21,565 bases of DNA from Chloroflexota bacterium (GTDB taxonomy: Bacteria; Chloroflexota; Dehalococcoidia; GIF9; AB-539-J10). The stretch is taken from contig JADFUX010000012.1 in assembly GCA_015222255.1 (NCBI GenBank), positions 1 through 21,565 of the forward strand, read 5' to 3'. The translations under genes were made by a program, and so were the position numbers. Position 1 is the first letter of the stretch. The number at the start of each line of letters is the position of its first letter. The notes under the pieces are model-generated. The model was not told where the DNA came from. It did no database searches and was given only the letters and a program-made list of their open reading frames with translations. This document shows, one piece after another, positions 6,764-17,527 of the stretch.

Positions 6764-7272
6764 ATGGCAGACAGACCCAACGAGTATTTAAATAATCTTC
6801 CAAATTGCCTCAAGCTTAATTCGAAGATAAGGGCTAGTGTTTGTCGCGAATTACGTGCTCACCTTAAAGATACAAGTTAGGAGCTTAAGAGAAGTGGACT
6901 CACCGAAGAGGAGGCATTCAAAGGGGCTACGGCTTCTTTTGGTTCCTGGCAGCTTGTTGCCCAGCAGATGCACCATGCACACAGTCAGGGAAGCTGGCAA
7001 GAGGCATTCTTAACTGCTTTGCCTCACTCCTGGTAGCATCGCTTTTCACTTCGTATTGCTGGCGAAGCATCGCTTTCGTATCAATCGTATTGATAGGGAC
7101 CGCAGGCGTTGCTGTTTACTGATGGTGTCATGAAAAGCCAGTATGGTTTTCCCCTTGGTTGGCGTATTATCTACTACCGGTAATCATTGGCGGCATTGTG
7201 CTAATTCACCTGGTTCAAGGTTGGACTTCCGTAACTTCGGTAACTGGAGCGAAACTTAATTTCTATGGATGA
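6764..7272 (+). pseudogene. Decayed HAAS-domain membrane protein gene, PadR partner
   Basis: Conceptual reading from the ATG at 6764 gives MADRPNEYLNNLPNCLKL, then RASVCRELRAHLKDTS, an in-frame TAG (6878-6880), then ELKRSGLTEEEAFKGAT and FGSWQLVAQQMHHAHSQGSW, a typical HAAS (DUF1700-like) signature. The frame hits TAG at 7034; shifted at about 7025 it continues as LLVASLFTSYCW and IAFVSIVLIGTAGVAVY, then TGA (7120-7122), then WFSPWLAYYLLPVIIGGIV to a final TGA at 7270-7272. Two hydrophobic membrane segments are recognisable. Two nonsense codons and at least one frameshift make this a pseudogene. Position and family indicate it was the partner of the PadR gene immediately upstream. Confidence 0.82.
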
Positions 7273-7274
7273 TT

Positions 7275-7314
7275 GATGCTGAATCGCTCCCTGTGCTCCG
7301 GTTAGCGCAGCATC
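7275..7314. terminator. Stem-loop between convergent genes
   Basis: The arms gatgctg (7275-7281) and cagcatc (7308-7314) pair perfectly, and inside them cgct (7285-7288) pairs with agcg (7304-7307) after a 3-base bulge. The structure lies between the + strand HAAS pseudogene and the 3' end of ruvB on the - strand, where a bidirectional terminator would be expected. No T-tract follows on either side, so this is a weak call. Confidence 0.3.
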
Positions 7315-7360
7315 GTTGCGAATGAGTCTCAGTAGTATCTTTCGCCTCTGTATTCATTCG

Positions 7361-8416
7361 CTACTTCTGATTCCATAAGCCTAGGTCAGCCTGATAGTGC
7401 TTTTCATAACGCAACCCCAAATGCTCGTAGGCAAGTTTGGTAACTACCCTGCCACGAGGTGTGCGCTCCAGGAAGCCCAGTTGAAGGAGATATGGCTCAT
7501 AAACACTCGTAATAGTGTCAGCATCCTCATTAATAGAAGCGGCGATCGTATCCAAACCTACAGGCCCACCATCAAATCTAACGATTATAGCTTGCACCAG
7601 CTTATGATCCGCACTGTCTAAGCCTATGGAATCTACCTCGAGCTTAGAGAGCGCTTCTAGGGCCGTAGACTCAGTAATGACCCCAGTTGCCATAACCTGG
7701 GCGTAATCCCGAATTCGCTTAATTAGGCGGTTGGCTACCCTTGGGGTGCCTCGGGCGCGTTTGGCAATCTCAAAAAGGCTGTTCCCTTCCACTGGCACTT
7801 TCATGATAGCCGCGGATCGTCTTAGGATTGTCTCGATAGCTGTTTGATCATAAAAATCGAGGTGGTATATTGCCCCAAATCTATCCCGCAGTGGAGGGCT
7901 CAAAAGAGCAAACCGGGTCGTGGCGCCAATCAAAGTAAAATGGGGCAAACTCAGTCTAAGGCTTCTAGCCCCTGCTCCCTTGCCCAGGAAGATATCAAAA
8001 ACGAAATCCTCCATCGCAGGGTAGAGCTTCTCCTCAACCGTATGGCCAAGTCGGTGTATCTCATCAATAAAGAGGATGTCACCTTCGCGGAGGCTCGTAA
8101 GTATTGCTGCTAAGTCTCCAGGCCGCTCTACTGCTGGCCCTGAAGTGACCTTGATGTTAACCCCCATTTCAGCAGCAATAATAAAGGCAAGCGTAGTCTT
8201 GCCTAAGCCAGCAGGCCCGTAAAGTAGCGTGTGATCTAAAGGATCTCCCCTTGCCTCGGCGGCAGCAATAGCTATTTTCAGGTTCTCTTTGACTTTGCCT
8301 TGGCCTATGAACTCTGCGAGAGATCTGGGGCGAAGATTATAGTCTAGGGGGACATCCTCACTGATAGCTGTACTCGACGTGATTCGCATTCCATCATCTT
8401 GTTTCTTTCCAGCCAT
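7361..8416 (-). CDS. ruvB: Holliday junction branch migration ATPase RuvB
   Basis: AAA+ motor of the RuvABC complex that drives branch migration of Holliday junctions in recombination and repair. The 351-residue protein shows SLAEFIGQ, Walker [10 protein letters not shown] (67-75), Walker B LFIDEIHR (115-122), sensor 1 GATTR (164-168), the RDRFG box (177-181) with the arginine finger, sensor 2 region GTPRVANR, and the C-terminal winged-helix with [10 protein letters not shown]. Length is normal. The start lies only 2 bases after the rpoC stop on the same strand, with no recognisable ribosome-binding site, so translation probably depends on coupling to rpoC. Neither ruvA nor ruvC is in the window. 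The arrangement suggests read-through from the rpoBC transcript. Confidence 0.97.
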   Translation of the reverse strand: MAGKKQDDGMRITSSTAISEDVPLDYNLRPRSLAEFIGQGKVKENLKIAIAAAEARGDPLDHTLLYGPAGLGKTTLAFIIAAEMGVNIKVTSGPAVERPGDLAAILTSLREGDILFIDEIHRLGHTVEEKLYPAMEDFVFDIFLGKGAGARSLRLSLPHFTLIGATTRFALLSPPLRDRFGAIYHLDFYDQTAIETILRRSAAIMKVPVEGNSLFEIAKRARGTPRVANRLIKRIRDYAQVMATGVITESTALEALSKLEVDSIGLDSADHKLVQAIIVRFDGGPVGLDTIAASINEDADTITSVYEPYLLQLGFLERTPRGRVVTKLAYEHLGLRYEKHYQADLGLWNQK

Positions 8417-8418
8417 AG

Positions 8419-11400
8419 CTAAGGAACGGTCAATTCTGACTCATAAGGCACGGTTAGTTCTAATTGATCTGGCTGCAAGCTTTCTTCTTCGATCTCTCTT
8501 TTCAGGATTTGCGCCGGGATCAGTTTACCAAGGATAACATTCTCTTTGAGGCCACGAAGCCTATCAGTACTACCTTTGATTGCTGCGTCCACCAGGACGT
8601 GAGCGGTTTCCTGGAAAGAAGCCGAAGCTAGCCAGCTCTGGCTACTCAAAGAAGCCCTTGTTATTCCCAAGAGAACACCTTGCGCCGTAGCTGGTTCCCC
8701 ACCCTCAGCGATCGCGCTGGCGTTTATGTTCTCGTAGTCAAAACGGTTGACTAGCTCGCCTGGCAAAAGCTCCGTATCACCTGAGGAAAGAATCTGTACC
8801 CGGCTCAACATCTGGCGCACGATAACCTCAATATGCTTATCGCTAATACTGACGCCCTGAGAACGATAGACCTTCTGCACCTCGTCAATCAAATATCGCT
8901 GTACAGCCTCTTTGCCTATGATATGTAGAATATCGTGTGGGTCCATTACACCTTCAGTGAGCTGATCACCAGCGTTCACCTTGTCTCCGGGCTTGACAAT
9001 CAAGCGCGTAGCATGTGGAACAGAGTATTCTTTCTCATCTTTCCCTTCGTACTGAATATAAAGACGATTGTCCTCGGTAATGACTTGGCCCGAGACCCTG
9101 GCTTGTATAGGTTGTTGTTCAGCTACCATCGGTAGTTTGTTTTGGGTCTTACCCGCGGTGTAGTCCTTTGGGTAAGCTAGAACAGCGCCAATACCAACAA
9201 ATTCCCCACTACTTACAGCTAATTCCATTGCCGGTGATAAGGCATACTCATCCAAGTAGGGCTCAGAACTGGTAATCCTGATCGTGTGCCCTTTGTCGGT
9301 GTCAAACACCTCAGCAACGCCACTGATCTCGGAGACGATTGCGCTGGCTTTAGGAATCCTTGCCTCAAAGAGTTCCTCTACGCGAGGTAAGCCACTGGTA
9401 ATATCTGTGCTGACTATGCCCCCCGTATGGAACGTACGCAAAGTAAGCTGCGTGCCTGGCTCACCAATGCTTTCGGCAGCAATGATGCCCGCCGCGGTAC
9501 CAACGGTAATCAGCCTTCTCAAAGCTAAGTCCCGCCCATAGCAATACTGACAAACGCCATACCGCGAATGGCAGCTAAGAGGCGACCTTACATAAACTCG
9601 TGTAACGGCGCCTTCGACAATCTTTGAGGCCTTTGCCTCATCAATTTCTTCATTACGGTAGACAATAGTCTCGCCTGTCCGTGGGTCGTTGACGTCAGCC
9701 GCTACCAAGCGACCAACAAGTCTCTCATAAAGCGCGGGCAAAGAGCTTCCTTCTGCCCCTCCTGACACCCAAATCCCCTCAGCAGTTCCGCAACTCTCTT
9801 CAACTACAATCACATCTTGAGCTACATCCACCAAGCGCCTAGTGAGGTAGCCACTGCTTGAAGTTCTTAGGGCAGTATCAGCCAACCCCTTACGAGCCCC
9901 ATGAGTGGAAATGAAATACTCCATTGGAGTCAACCCCTCACGGAAGCTGGACTTGATGGGAAAATCGATTATCCTGCCAGATGGATCGGTCATCAATCCA
10001 CGCATTCCCGCCATCTGCCTAATCTGTGAAATGTTCCCTTTCGCCCCTGACGTGCTCATCATATAGATACCACCATAGCGATGTAGTGATTGGGAAATGG
10101 CCTCAGCGATTTTGTCCGTGGTTTCTGTCCATATTTGAATTTGACTGGTGTATCTCTCATCATCAGTAATTAAGCCGTGGCTAAACTGCTCCTCGACAGC
10201 CTTGACTTGCTCTTCAGCTTCTCTAATGATTTGTGGTTTACACTGAGGGACTTCAACATCTTGTATAGCAATAGAAGTTCCGGACTTTGTGGCATAGTCG
10301 AAGCCCAATTGCTTAAGATCATCCAGAAAGGTAGCTGTAGCCACATTGCCCAGTGAACTAAGGCAGTCTGATACCAAACGCCGTAGAGTACTCTTGTCTA
10401 TCACGTCGTTCAAGAAGCGGAATTGCGGTGGCAAAGCATCGTTAAATATAATTCGACCTACGGTAGTCTTTATCTTTTCGCCCCGCTTGTCCTCCTCTCG
10501 TACCGTAATTTCGGCTCTGAGTTCGACTACCCCAAGCTCATAAGCCAGCTTAGCCTCCTCGAAATTACCGAACACCTTTCCCTCTCCCCGACCACCACAC
10601 TCGGGACTGGTAAGATAGTAGCAACCGAGGACCATCTCGAGGCTAGGCGTCACTATTGGGTCACCTGAGCTTGGTAGCAACATATTATGAATGCTTAGCA
10701 TGTGTTCCTTAGCCTCCCTCACCGCCGCCTTAGACAAGGGCACATGAACTGCCATCTGATCACCGTCGAAATCAGCATTAAAGGGAGTGCAAACCAAAGG
10801 GTGAATTTGGAAAGCATCACCGTCGATAATCACGGGGTCGAAGGCTTGAAGGCTCAAGCGATGCAATGTTGGGGCACGATTAAGCAGTACAGGGGACTCC
10901 TTGACCACTTCATTAAGCAGGTCCCACACCTCCTGCCTAGGCCTCTCCATTTGTCTGCGAGCACTCTTTATATTGCTTGCATAGCCTCGCTCCATGAGCT
11001 TATGCACAACAAAGGGTTTAAACAACTCTAAAGCCACTTTTTGAGGCAGGCCACACTGATTGAGCTTGAGCTCTGGACCAACAACGATGACTGCCCGACC
11101 ACTGTAATCCACTCGCTTGCCTAGCAGGTTCTGCCGAAAGCGCCCTTGTTTCCCCTTGAGCATATCTGACAGTGATTTCAAAGTGTGAGCATTACCGGTA
11201 GTAACTGCGCGGCCTCTACGACCATTGTCGATAAGTGAATCGACCGCTTCCTGAAGCATATTCTCCTCATTGTGTATGATGACCTGTGGTGCCCCCATTT
11301 GGATGAGGCGACGCAGGCGTTTGTTACGATTAATAACCCGCCGATAAAGGTTGTTCAAGTCGCTAATGGCAAAGCGGCCACCATCTAGTTGGACCGCAGG

Positions 11401-12234
11401 CCGAAGTGCCGGTGGTAGCACGGGGAGCACGGTCAACACCATCCATTCAGGTTTGTTCCCACTCCGCCTGAGATCATCGACTAACCGCAATCGTTTGCTC
11501 GCCTTCTTCCGACGTTGACCAGAAGTAGTACATACCTCCTCGAGGAGGTCCTGGTATAATTGCCGTATATCAATCTGTTTGAGAAGCTCCAAGATCGCTT
11601 CAGCTCCTATGCCGGCTTTAAAAACATCGCCATATTTGTCCCTAAGCTGGCGATAGTTCTCCTCGCTGAGCAGTCTCAATCGCTGAAGACTCTTCATCTC
11701 GTCTATTTTTTTCTCTAATTCCTCCTCAAGCTCAATTCTTCTATCCTCTTGTTCGGCTACCCTTCTGGACGTCTCCTCTTTCAGTTGGCCAATCTTATCT
11801 TGACAGGCCTCACCATCAACTGCAGTGATAATATATTGGGCGAAGTAGATAACCCGCTCCAAGTTTCGTGGGGATAGATCAAGGAGGACTGCAAGTCGGC
11901 TGGGCACTAATTTGACAAACCAAATGTGCGCAACTGGTGCGGCTAACTCGATGTGCGCCATGCGCTCCCGACGCACTCTAGAATGCGTCACTTCCACTCC
12001 ACATTTATCACAAATAACACCTTGATAACGTTGCTTCTTATACTTGCCGCAGGAACATTCAAAGTCCTTGGTGGGACCAAAGATCTTTTCGCAAAACAAT
12101 CCGTCTCTTTCTGGCTTCAAAGTGCGATAGTTGATGGTCTCTGCCTTGATTACCTCACCATGAGACCAGCCCCTTATCTGTTCTGGTGATGCTAGGCTGA
12201 TACGGATAGCATTAAGCTCATTAACTATAGGCAT
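8419..12234 (-). CDS. rpoC: DNA-directed RNA polymerase subunit beta-prime
   Basis: Largest catalytic subunit of RNA polymerase; 1271 residues from this start. The N-terminal zinc site is C60-x-C62 with C75-x2-C78. The active-site NADFDGD motif occupies about 486-492 with the three Mg-binding Asp residues. The second zinc cluster appears as EESC followed later by [27 protein letters not shown] and, near the C-terminus, [17 protein letters not shown] are characteristic. The reading frame is open further upstream to 12330, but the ATG at 12234 is chosen: it gives the family N-terminus ([20 protein letters not shown]), has ggtggaaag upstream, and avoids overlap with rpoB. It lies 16 bases after the rpoB stop. 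The C-terminal tail ends with two ELTVP words separated by four residues. Confidence 0.98.
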   Translation of the reverse strand: MPIVNELNAIRISLASPEQIRGWSHGEVIKAETINYRTLKPERDGLFCEKIFGPTKDFECSCGKYKKQRYQGVICDKCGVEVTHSRVRRERMAHIELAAPVAHIWFVKLVPSRLAVLLDLSPRNLERVIYFAQYIITAVDGEACQDKIGQLKEETSRRVAEQEDRRIELEEELEKKIDEMKSLQRLRLLSEENYRQLRDKYGDVFKAGIGAEAILELLKQIDIRQLYQDLLEEVCTTSGQRRKKASKRLRLVDDLRRSGNKPEWMVLTVLPVLPPALRPAVQLDGGRFAISDLNNLYRRVINRNKRLRRLIQMGAPQVIIHNEENMLQEAVDSLIDNGRRGRAVTTGNAHTLKSLSDMLKGKQGRFRQNLLGKRVDYSGRAVIVVGPELKLNQCGLPQKVALELFKPFVVHKLMERGYASNIKSARRQMERPRQEVWDLLNEVVKESPVLLNRAPTLHRLSLQAFDPVIIDGDAFQIHPLVCTPFNADFDGDQMAVHVPLSKAAVREAKEHMLSIHNMLLPSSGDPIVTPSLEMVLGCYYLTSPECGGRGEGKVFGNFEEAKLAYELGVVELRAEITVREEDKRGEKIKTTVGRIIFNDALPPQFRFLNDVIDKSTLRRLVSDCLSSLGNVATATFLDDLKQLGFDYATKSGTSIAIQDVEVPQCKPQIIREAEEQVKAVEEQFSHGLITDDERYTSQIQIWTETTDKIAEAISQSLHRYGGIYMMSTSGAKGNISQIRQMAGMRGLMTDPSGRIIDFPIKSSFREGLTPMEYFISTHGARKGLADTALRTSSSGYLTRRLVDVAQDVIVVEESCGTAEGIWVSGGAEGSSLPALYERLVGRLVAADVNDPRTGETIVYRNEEIDEAKASKIVEGAVTRVYVRSPLSCHSRYGVCQYCYGRDLALRRLITVGTAAGIIAAESIGEPGTQLTLRTFHTGGIVSTDITSGLPRVEELFEARIPKASAIVSEISGVAEVFDTDKGHTIRITSSEPYLDEYALSPAMELAVSSGEFVGIGAVLAYPKDYTAGKTQNKLPMVAEQQPIQARVSGQVITEDNRLYIQYEGKDEKEYSVPHATRLIVKPGDKVNAGDQLTEGVMDPHDILHIIGKEAVQRYLIDEVQKVYRSQGVSISDKHIEVIVRQMLSRVQILSSGDTELLPGELVNRFDYENINASAIAEGGEPATAQGVLLGITRASLSSQSWLASASFQETAHVLVDAAIKGSTDRLRGLKENVILGKLIPAQILKREIEEESLQPDQLELTVPYESELTVP

Positions 12235-12250
12235 TTCTTTCCACCGCAGA

Positions 12251-15200
12251 TTATACTCTAGTCCTCGCCCTTGGTTTCTCACCAAAAAGGTTGAGTTTCT
12301 CTTCCTCTTCGTTGAGCAACTCAACGGCAAATCCTAGGCTACGTAATTCCATAAATAGTACCTTGCACGACTCAGGAACACCTGACTGTGTAACATCTTC
12401 ACCTTTAACAATGGCTTCGTATGCTTTAGCTCGACCTGTCACATCGTCTGACTTCACGGTGAGCAACTCCTGCAGATTATACGCCGCGCCATATGCCTCT
12501 AGAGCCCACACTTCCATCTCACCAAAGCGCTGACCACCAAACTTAGCTTTGCCCCCCAAGGGTTGTTGGGTTACCAGAGAGTAAGGGCCGATAGAGCGTG
12601 CATGCACCTTGTCCGCTGCAAGATGTATTAGCTTCATCATATAAATATTGCCTACAGTTATTGGACGGTCAAAAGGCTCACCGGTTCGGCCATCGCGAAG
12701 AGTGATCTTCCCGTAGATAGGCGGTGAGAGCCTCTGTTCACGATGAATTTCCTGTGCGATCCCCTCTATCTCCTCATCAGTCAAGGTTCTTATCTTCATA
12801 CCCAATCTCTCCAGCCACAAACGAAGACAAACCACTTTAGCTTCCCCTCGATAGTTGTCATCAAACACTCTCTTAGCATCAAAACCACGATCAGCAAGCC
12901 ATAACTCGGCTTTCTCAAGACTCACAGCTAAGTTTCCTGCCCTTCCTTTCGAGTCAAGGACGATGGCTCCAGCTTCTTGGACTATCCAAACCCTTGCTAG
13001 AGCGTCTTCGATAGCTAGGTCATCAGCTCCATCGAATATCGGATTGATTGCTCTGAAACCCAAAATATGGGAGGCCCAACCTAAGTGAGCTTCCAAGACT
13101 TGTCCCAAATTCATGCGTGACGGAACACCAATAGGGTTAAGAATGATGTCTACGGGCGTACCATCAGGCAGAAAGGGCATATCTTCTTCCGGCAATATGA
13201 TAGAGATGACTCCTTTGTTGCCATGCCTACCGGACATTTTGTCACCAACTGAGAGTTTACGCTGTTGCGCAACCCATATTCTCACCAGCTGAATTGCCCC
13301 AAGTGGCAATTCAGCATGGTCTCCATGAGAGAAGACTTTAACATCAATTACTCGCCCGCGTTCACCAGGTGGCATCCTGAGAGAATTATCTTTCACGTCG
13401 CGCGTCTTCTCACCGAAGATAGCCCTTAGTAGTTTTTCCTCTGCTGTGAGCTCAGTTTCACCTTTAGGGGTGATCTTGCCCACCAAAATGTCGCCAGGAC
13501 CCACTTCGGCACCGATACGAATGATGCCATGCTCATCAAGATTACGTAGGCTTTCCTCACTTACATTAGGTATATCTGTAGTTATCTCCTCCGGCCCGAG
13601 TTTGGTGTCACGAGCCTCGATTTCATACCTTTCAATATGAATGGAAGTGAATGTATCCTCTTGTACTAGTCTCCTGTTAATAATGATTGCATCTTCAAAA
13701 TTGTACCCGTGCCAACTCATGAAAGCACAGATAATATTCTGCCCCAAGGCAAGTTTCTCATCGTCAGTTGATGAGCCCTCAGCCAGGACTTGTCCCCTCT
13801 TAATCCTGTCGCCTTTGTTTACCTTGGGATGTTGGTTGATGCACGTCCCCTGGTTAGTTCTAACAAATTTCCGCAACCGGTAGACATCCTCATCTCCTTC
13901 TGTCCCCACTACGACAATTTCAGAGCTCGTGACTGAAGTCACTATACCATCATTGCGAGCATACAATAGTTCTCTAATATATTTCGCTACCTCCCCTTCC
14001 ATGCCTGTGGCCACCACAGGAGCTTGCGGGCATAGTAGAGGTACTGCCTGGCGTTGCATATTGCAACCCATTAGGGCCCGGTTAGCATCGTCATGCTCCA
14101 GAAAAGGTATAAGGGAGGCACTAGCACCAAATATTTGCTTTCGAGAAACATCCATGAAATCGATGTTGCCAGGCGACTCTTTAAAGTATTTGCTACCTTT
14201 CCTAACGTCGAGCACTTCCTCGGAAAACTCACCCCTCGCGTTAAGAGAAGCTTTAGCTTCAACGATAACATATTGCTCTTCTTCGTCAGCAGCCAAGTAA
14301 GCAATTTGGTTAGAAGGGAAAGAATATACTCCGATCGCATGCAAAGGAAGAGAAGCTAGCCTCTCAGCAATTTTCTCCGTGACTAATGCTCCAGCTTCAA
14401 TTATGGGATGACCCCGGCCATCCACTATGTCCTCCCGAATCCTCCTTCCTACCAATTCCTCCACACGATTCGGTACTTGGTGGAGAACCCTGCGATACGG
14501 AGTTTCTATGAAGCCATATTCATTGACCGAGGCGTAGTTCGCCAAGGAATTGATAAGACCAATATTAGGACCCTCTGGCGTCTCTATAGGACAGATTCTG
14601 CCATAATGGGAATGGTGAACATCGCGGACATCGAAACCGGCACGCTCTCGGGAAAGCCCGCTAGGACCTATGGCCGAAACACGACGCTTATGCGTTAGTT
14701 CAGCTAACGGGTTAGTTTGATCAGCAAATTGAGATAACTGTGACCTACCAAAGAACTCTCTTACGGCAGCTACCACGGGGCGAGTGTTGATCAAATCCGC
14801 AGGAGTTGCTCCCTCAATACTGAGAATGCTCATGTGCTCCTTAATGGCTCTCTCTAGGCGTAACAAACCAATACGAAATTGGTTTTGCATCAAGAAACCC
14901 ACTGTCCGTGTCCGCCTGCTGCTTAAATGATTAATGTCATCAGGTTCTTCCTCTCCATTATTAATCAGAATCATATGCCGAACTACTTGCACAATGTCTT
15001 CAGGCACTAGAGCACAATGAGTCAAAGCAATGTCAAGGCCTAACCTTTTGTTAAGCTTGTATCGACCTACTTCACCCAAGTCATATTTTCGAGGGTTAAA
15101 CAAGAAATTGTTTATCATTGTCTGAGCGCTAGCTAGACTAGGGGGCTCACTTGAAGACAGTTTCCGATAGATATCAAGCAAGGCACTAGCCCTATCTGTA

Positions 15201-15904
15201 ACCAAAGGGTCCCGATCTATGGTAGAACGAATGTATTGGTGATCAGGCGAGCTATTATCCACGTCCTCGAAAAGCGCCAAGAGATCGCTATCTTTGGGAA
15301 AACCTATGGCCCGCAACAAAGTGGTGACGACTATTTTCCGCTTGCCAGTCACCTTCACTGAAAGCACATTTCGACCAGACGTTTCAAAATCGAGCCACGC
15401 TCCATGTTCAGGAATGAGTTTGGCACGACACAGCTCTCCTCCGCTTGTAGGATCACCCTCCAACGTGAAATAGATGCCGGAGGAGCGAATCAGTTGATTG
15501 ACCACTACCCGTTCTCCACCAGAAATAATGAAAGTGCCTCTATCTGTCATCAAAGGAATGTCACCAAAGAATATCTCTTTTTGCTTAATTTCCCCTGTAT
15601 CCTTGTTTAACAACCGAACTGTGGCATAAAGAGGAGATGTATAGGTCATGCCGCATTCGAGACACTTTTCTTCCGCGTGTTGAGGCTCGCGGAACTCATA
15701 ATCGGTAAAGCGCAGCTCTAATTTGGTGCCAGTAGAATCCTTGATAGGAGAAATCTCCTCAAGCAGTTCTTTTAGCCCTTCCTCGTGAAACCACCGAAAT
15801 GAATCCAGTTGACCTTGAATAAGATTCGGTACTGCTAGGATATCGGATAATTTGGCAAAGGATTTTTCTGTTTTTTCTTTATCAGACGCGGCTACAACAG
15901 CCAT
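12251..15904 (-). CDS. rpoB: DNA-directed RNA polymerase subunit beta
   Basis: Second catalytic subunit of RNA polymerase; 1217 residues, a compact bacterial form. Recognisable blocks include [40 protein letters not shown], the rifampicin pocket ([17 protein letters not shown] from residue 384, then [20 protein letters not shown]), [47 protein letters not shown] and [20 protein letters not shown]. Gln392, Asp395, His405, Arg408 and Ser410 match the E. coli contacts Gln513, Asp516, His526, Arg529 and Ser531, so no common target resistance change is present; Met515 is Ala here. The ATG is preceded by gaggtgagagg. First gene of rpoB-rpoC-ruvB, with a strong promoter about 140 bases upstream. Confidence 0.98.
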   Translation of the reverse strand: MAVVAASDKEKTEKSFAKLSDILAVPNLIQGQLDSFRWFHEEGLKELLEEISPIKDSTGTKLELRFTDYEFREPQHAEEKCLECGMTYTSPLYATVRLLNKDTGEIKQKEIFFGDIPLMTDRGTFIISGGERVVVNQLIRSSGIYFTLEGDPTSGGELCRAKLIPEHGAWLDFETSGRNVLSVKVTGKRKIVVTTLLRAIGFPKDSDLLALFEDVDNSSPDHQYIRSTIDRDPLVTDRASALLDIYRKLSSSEPPSLASAQTMINNFLFNPRKYDLGEVGRYKLNKRLGLDIALTHCALVPEDIVQVVRHMILINNGEEEPDDINHLSSRRTRTVGFLMQNQFRIGLLRLERAIKEHMSILSIEGATPADLINTRPVVAAVREFFGRSQLSQFADQTNPLAELTHKRRVSAIGPSGLSRERAGFDVRDVHHSHYGRICPIETPEGPNIGLINSLANYASVNEYGFIETPYRRVLHQVPNRVEELVGRRIREDIVDGRGHPIIEAGALVTEKIAERLASLPLHAIGVYSFPSNQIAYLAADEEEQYVIVEAKASLNARGEFSEEVLDVRKGSKYFKESPGNIDFMDVSRKQIFGASASLIPFLEHDDANRALMGCNMQRQAVPLLCPQAPVVATGMEGEVAKYIRELLYARNDGIVTSVTSSEIVVVGTEGDEDVYRLRKFVRTNQGTCINQHPKVNKGDRIKRGQVLAEGSSTDDEKLALGQNIICAFMSWHGYNFEDAIIINRRLVQEDTFTSIHIERYEIEARDTKLGPEEITTDIPNVSEESLRNLDEHGIIRIGAEVGPGDILVGKITPKGETELTAEEKLLRAIFGEKTRDVKDNSLRMPPGERGRVIDVKVFSHGDHAELPLGAIQLVRIWVAQQRKLSVGDKMSGRHGNKGVISIILPEEDMPFLPDGTPVDIILNPIGVPSRMNLGQVLEAHLGWASHILGFRAINPIFDGADDLAIEDALARVWIVQEAGAIVLDSKGRAGNLAVSLEKAELWLADRGFDAKRVFDDNYRGEAKVVCLRLWLERLGMKIRTLTDEEIEGIAQEIHREQRLSPPIYGKITLRDGRTGEPFDRPITVGNIYMMKLIHLAADKVHARSIGPYSLVTQQPLGGKAKFGGQRFGEMEVWALEAYGAAYNLQELLTVKSDDVTGRAKAYEAIVKGEDVTQSGVPESCKVLFMELRSLGFAVELLNEEEEKLNLFGEKPRARTRV

Positions 15905-16043
15905 CCTCTCACCTCATAGTGAAATATAACCGGAAGGAATTTTACCGTAGTCAAGCCACTTCAAGCTTAAAGATGACTAACTGAGGATAAATCTAGGAAC
16001 CTAAGAAAATGGAACGAGGCACTATACACAATCGCAATTTGTT

Positions 16044-16072
16044 ATTATTGCACCTTTGTGCAAAATTGTCAA
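16044..16072 (-). promoter_or_regulatory. Strong sigma-70-type promoter for rpoB-rpoC-ruvB
   Basis: Read leftward, the consensus -35 TTGACA (16067-16072) is followed by exactly 17 bases and then AATAAT (16044-16049), five of six matches to the -10 consensus. Transcription would begin near 16037, giving a leader of about 130 bases before the rpoB ATG at 15904. This is the best promoter match in the region. Confidence 0.7.
16048..16063. promoter_or_regulatory. Perfect inverted repeat inside the rpoB promoter
   Basis: The sequence ttgcac-cttt-gtgcaa is a perfect 6-bp inverted repeat with a 4-base centre. It covers most of the spacer and two bases of the -10 element of the rpoB promoter, a position where a bound repressor would block RNA polymerase. 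It lies upstream of the predicted transcript start, so it cannot be an RNA attenuator of that transcript. Its function is inferred from position only. Confidence 0.45.
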
Positions 16073-16167
16073 CTGCGGTGCCAACTGAGCGATTTTCTTG
16101 ATGATTCCTCAGACTGATTATGCCATTAGACCACCCATCTGAGTTTCTAATAGAATCAAGAAAACCT

Positions 16168-16197
16168 TTGAAATTTGGCAGGCTCAAAGAGTAAACT
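16168..16197 (+). promoter_or_regulatory. Weak candidate promoter for the pduO-hisA-hisI genes
   Basis: TTGAAA (16168-16173) and TAAACT (16192-16197) with an 18-base spacer, about 90 bases before the adenosyltransferase start. Two mismatches to the -10 consensus; other weak options exist in this AT-rich stretch. Confidence 0.25.
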
Positions 16198-16286
16198 AGA
16201 AATATTATAGGTTCTTTTAACGATGGAAGCAAGGCGCTGAGGGTGGCAATTGCCAAGGAAAATCTGTATTATTTGCAGGTGATCGT

Positions 16287-16832
16287 GTGAAGACGTTCAA
16301 TAAGAAAGGAGACAGCGGGGAAACTAGCCTTCTTTACGGCTCCAGGGTGCCCAAATGTGATGTGAGGTGCGAAGCCTACGGAACGATTGACGAGGCCGTC
16401 TCGCTTGTCGGTTTGGCTAAGAACTTTTGTCTACCTGACATTAAAGATATTCTCTCTAGCGTTCAGCATGATTTGTTCACTGTAGGCGCAGAGATAGCAA
16501 CTCCTCAAGAGCGCCTTTCGCAGTTAGCTGCAAGAGGTACGGTGGTCAAGCCGGGAATGGTGCAAAGGTTGGAGAATCTGATAGATGATTTTGAGGCCAA
16601 GGTTGATATGCCTCGTAGCTTTATCATTCCTGGTGCCTGTGTAAGCTCAGCAGCCCTGGATGTAGCGCGCACTGTGGTCAGGCGCGCTGAGAGGAGAGCG
16701 GTTGCTTTGAAGGAATCAGGACAGCTAGCTAATGAAGAATTGCTGAAATATCTTAATCGCTTGGCTGACTTGATATTTACCTTAGCCCGTTATGAAGAGA
16801 AAAATGGAAATAATCCCGGCTGTCGATATTAA
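16287..16832 (+). CDS. pduO: ATP:cob(I)alamin adenosyltransferase, PduO type
   Basis: Transfers the adenosyl group of ATP to cob(I)alamin to form coenzyme B12. The 181-residue all-helical protein has the N-terminal ATP-binding signature KGDSGETSLLYGSRVPK (about 7-23), EAYGTIDEAVS (29-39), the helix RTVVRRAERR (128-137) that contributes phosphate and cobalamin contacts, and YLNRLADLIFTLARYEE (155-171), all typical of the PduO/MMAB (EutT-unrelated) family and unlike CobA/CobO. The GTG at 16287 follows aggtgat at 16277-16283; a GTG two bases earlier is out of frame. Its 3' end overlaps hisA by 29 bases, so the two are probably translated from one message, although cobalamin and histidine pathways have no direct link. 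Confidence 0.93.
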   Translation: MKTFNKKGDSGETSLLYGSRVPKCDVRCEAYGTIDEAVSLVGLAKNFCLPDIKDILSSVQHDLFTVGAEIATPQERLSQLAARGTVVKPGMVQRLENLIDDFEAKVDMPRSFIIPGACVSSAALDVARTVVRRAERRAVALKESGQLANEELLKYLNRLADLIFTLARYEEKNGNNPGCRY

Positions 16833-17526
16833 GGATGGCCAGTGTGTCGGCCTATTTCAAGGTGATTATAGCCAGCAAACCGTATTTGACAATAGGGCAA
16901 CGGCAGTAGCTTTGATCTGGCTTTCCAAGGGTGCACGCTGGCTTCACATAGTTGATTTGGATGGCGCCGCAACCGGCGAGCCCAAGAATATAGCTGCTAT
17001 CGAGGAGATAGTAAAAGTGAGCGGTTTACGCGTAGAAGTGGGAGGCGGCATCAGACGGGAAGATGTAGCTGAGGAGCTCTTCAGCAAAGGGGTACATCGT
17101 GTTATTCTAGGCACTTCAGCCATAGAGAACCCAAGATTAGTGGAAGAACTATGTCGCCGATTTGGCGAAGCCATAATAGTTGCCCTTGATGTTCGAGATG
17201 GCAAAATAGCTACTCACGGTTGGCTCGAAGACACTTTTGTTGATGTGTTGGAATTCGCTAGGGAAATGGTGGACATCGGCGTGAGGCGCTTCATTTACAC
17301 TGATATTAGAAGGGACGGTACCCTCACTGAGCCTAATTTTGATATGACAAGTAGATTGGTTGCTGAAACCAGAGTACCCATTATTGCTTCTGGGGGCATC
17401 TCCAGGCTGGAACACTTGGCTAAGCTTAAAGAGCTAGCCGTCGAAGGAGCCATCATAGGCAAAGCTCTTTATACCGGAGATATTGACTTGCAGGAGGCGA
17501 TAACTAGTTTCGGGAGCAAGGAGTGA
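16804..17526 (+). CDS. hisA: Phosphoribosylformimino-AICAR ribotide isomerase HisA
   Basis: Fourth step of histidine synthesis: Amadori isomerisation of ProFAR to PRFAR by a beta/alpha barrel. The 240-residue protein shows both phosphate-binding glycine motifs, GGGIR (80-84) and ASGGIS (195-200), the catalytic Asp8 (PAVDIKDG) and Asp129 (ALDVRDGKI), and YTDIRRDGT (165-173). Start: an ATG at 16792 would add four residues, but the ATG at 16804 gives the family N-terminus MEIIPAVDI and has gaagag upstream; both lie within the end of the preceding gene. hisI starts one base after the stop. HisF, the cyclase usually encoded between hisA and hisI, is not in this window. Confidence 0.96.
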   Translation: MEIIPAVDIKDGQCVGLFQGDYSQQTVFDNRATAVALIWLSKGARWLHIVDLDGAATGEPKNIAAIEEIVKVSGLRVEVGGGIRREDVAEELFSKGVHRVILGTSAIENPRLVEELCRRFGEAIIVALDVRDGKIATHGWLEDTFVDVLEFAREMVDIGVRRFIYTDIRRDGTLTEPNFDMTSRLVAETRVPIIASGGISRLEHLAKLKELAVEGAIIGKALYTGDIDLQEAITSFGSKE

Positions 17527-17527
17527 G

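Larger units (their letters stand above)
15905..16286. other. Divergent intergenic region between rpoB and the cobalamin adenosyltransferase gene
   Basis: This 382-base stretch separates rpoB (leftward) from the pduO-type gene (rightward). It holds the strong leftward rpoB promoter, an inverted repeat, an rpoB leader of about 130 bases, and one weak rightward promoter candidate. No ribosomal-protein gene (rplJ/rplL), which often precede rpoB, is present. An 87-codon leftward open frame (15993-16256) overlaps the promoter and shows no family features; I do not regard it as a gene. Confidence 0.6.

Noticed and set aside
7120..7122. In-frame TGA in the HAAS gene as recoding or selenocysteine
   Set aside because: The same gene also has a TAG and a frameshift, and no selenocysteine-type context is evident; decay is the simpler reading.
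8419..8465. Repeated ELTVP words at the RpoC C-terminus
   Set aside because: The two copies use different codons and lie in a variable tail; too short to call a meaningful repeat.
12235..12330. 32-residue N-terminal extension of RpoC
   Set aside because: It overlaps the rpoB coding end; the ATG at 12234 has a ribosome-binding site and gives the normal RpoC N-terminus.
14660..14760. Rifampicin-resistance substitution in rpoB
   Set aside because: The main drug-contact residues (Gln392, Asp395, His405, Arg408, Ser410) match the sensitive E. coli pattern; Ala394 for Met is likely lineage variation.
15993..16256. Leftward 87-codon open frame upstream of rpoB
   Set aside because: It covers the rpoB promoter and palindrome, has no family features, and lies in AT-rich spacer.
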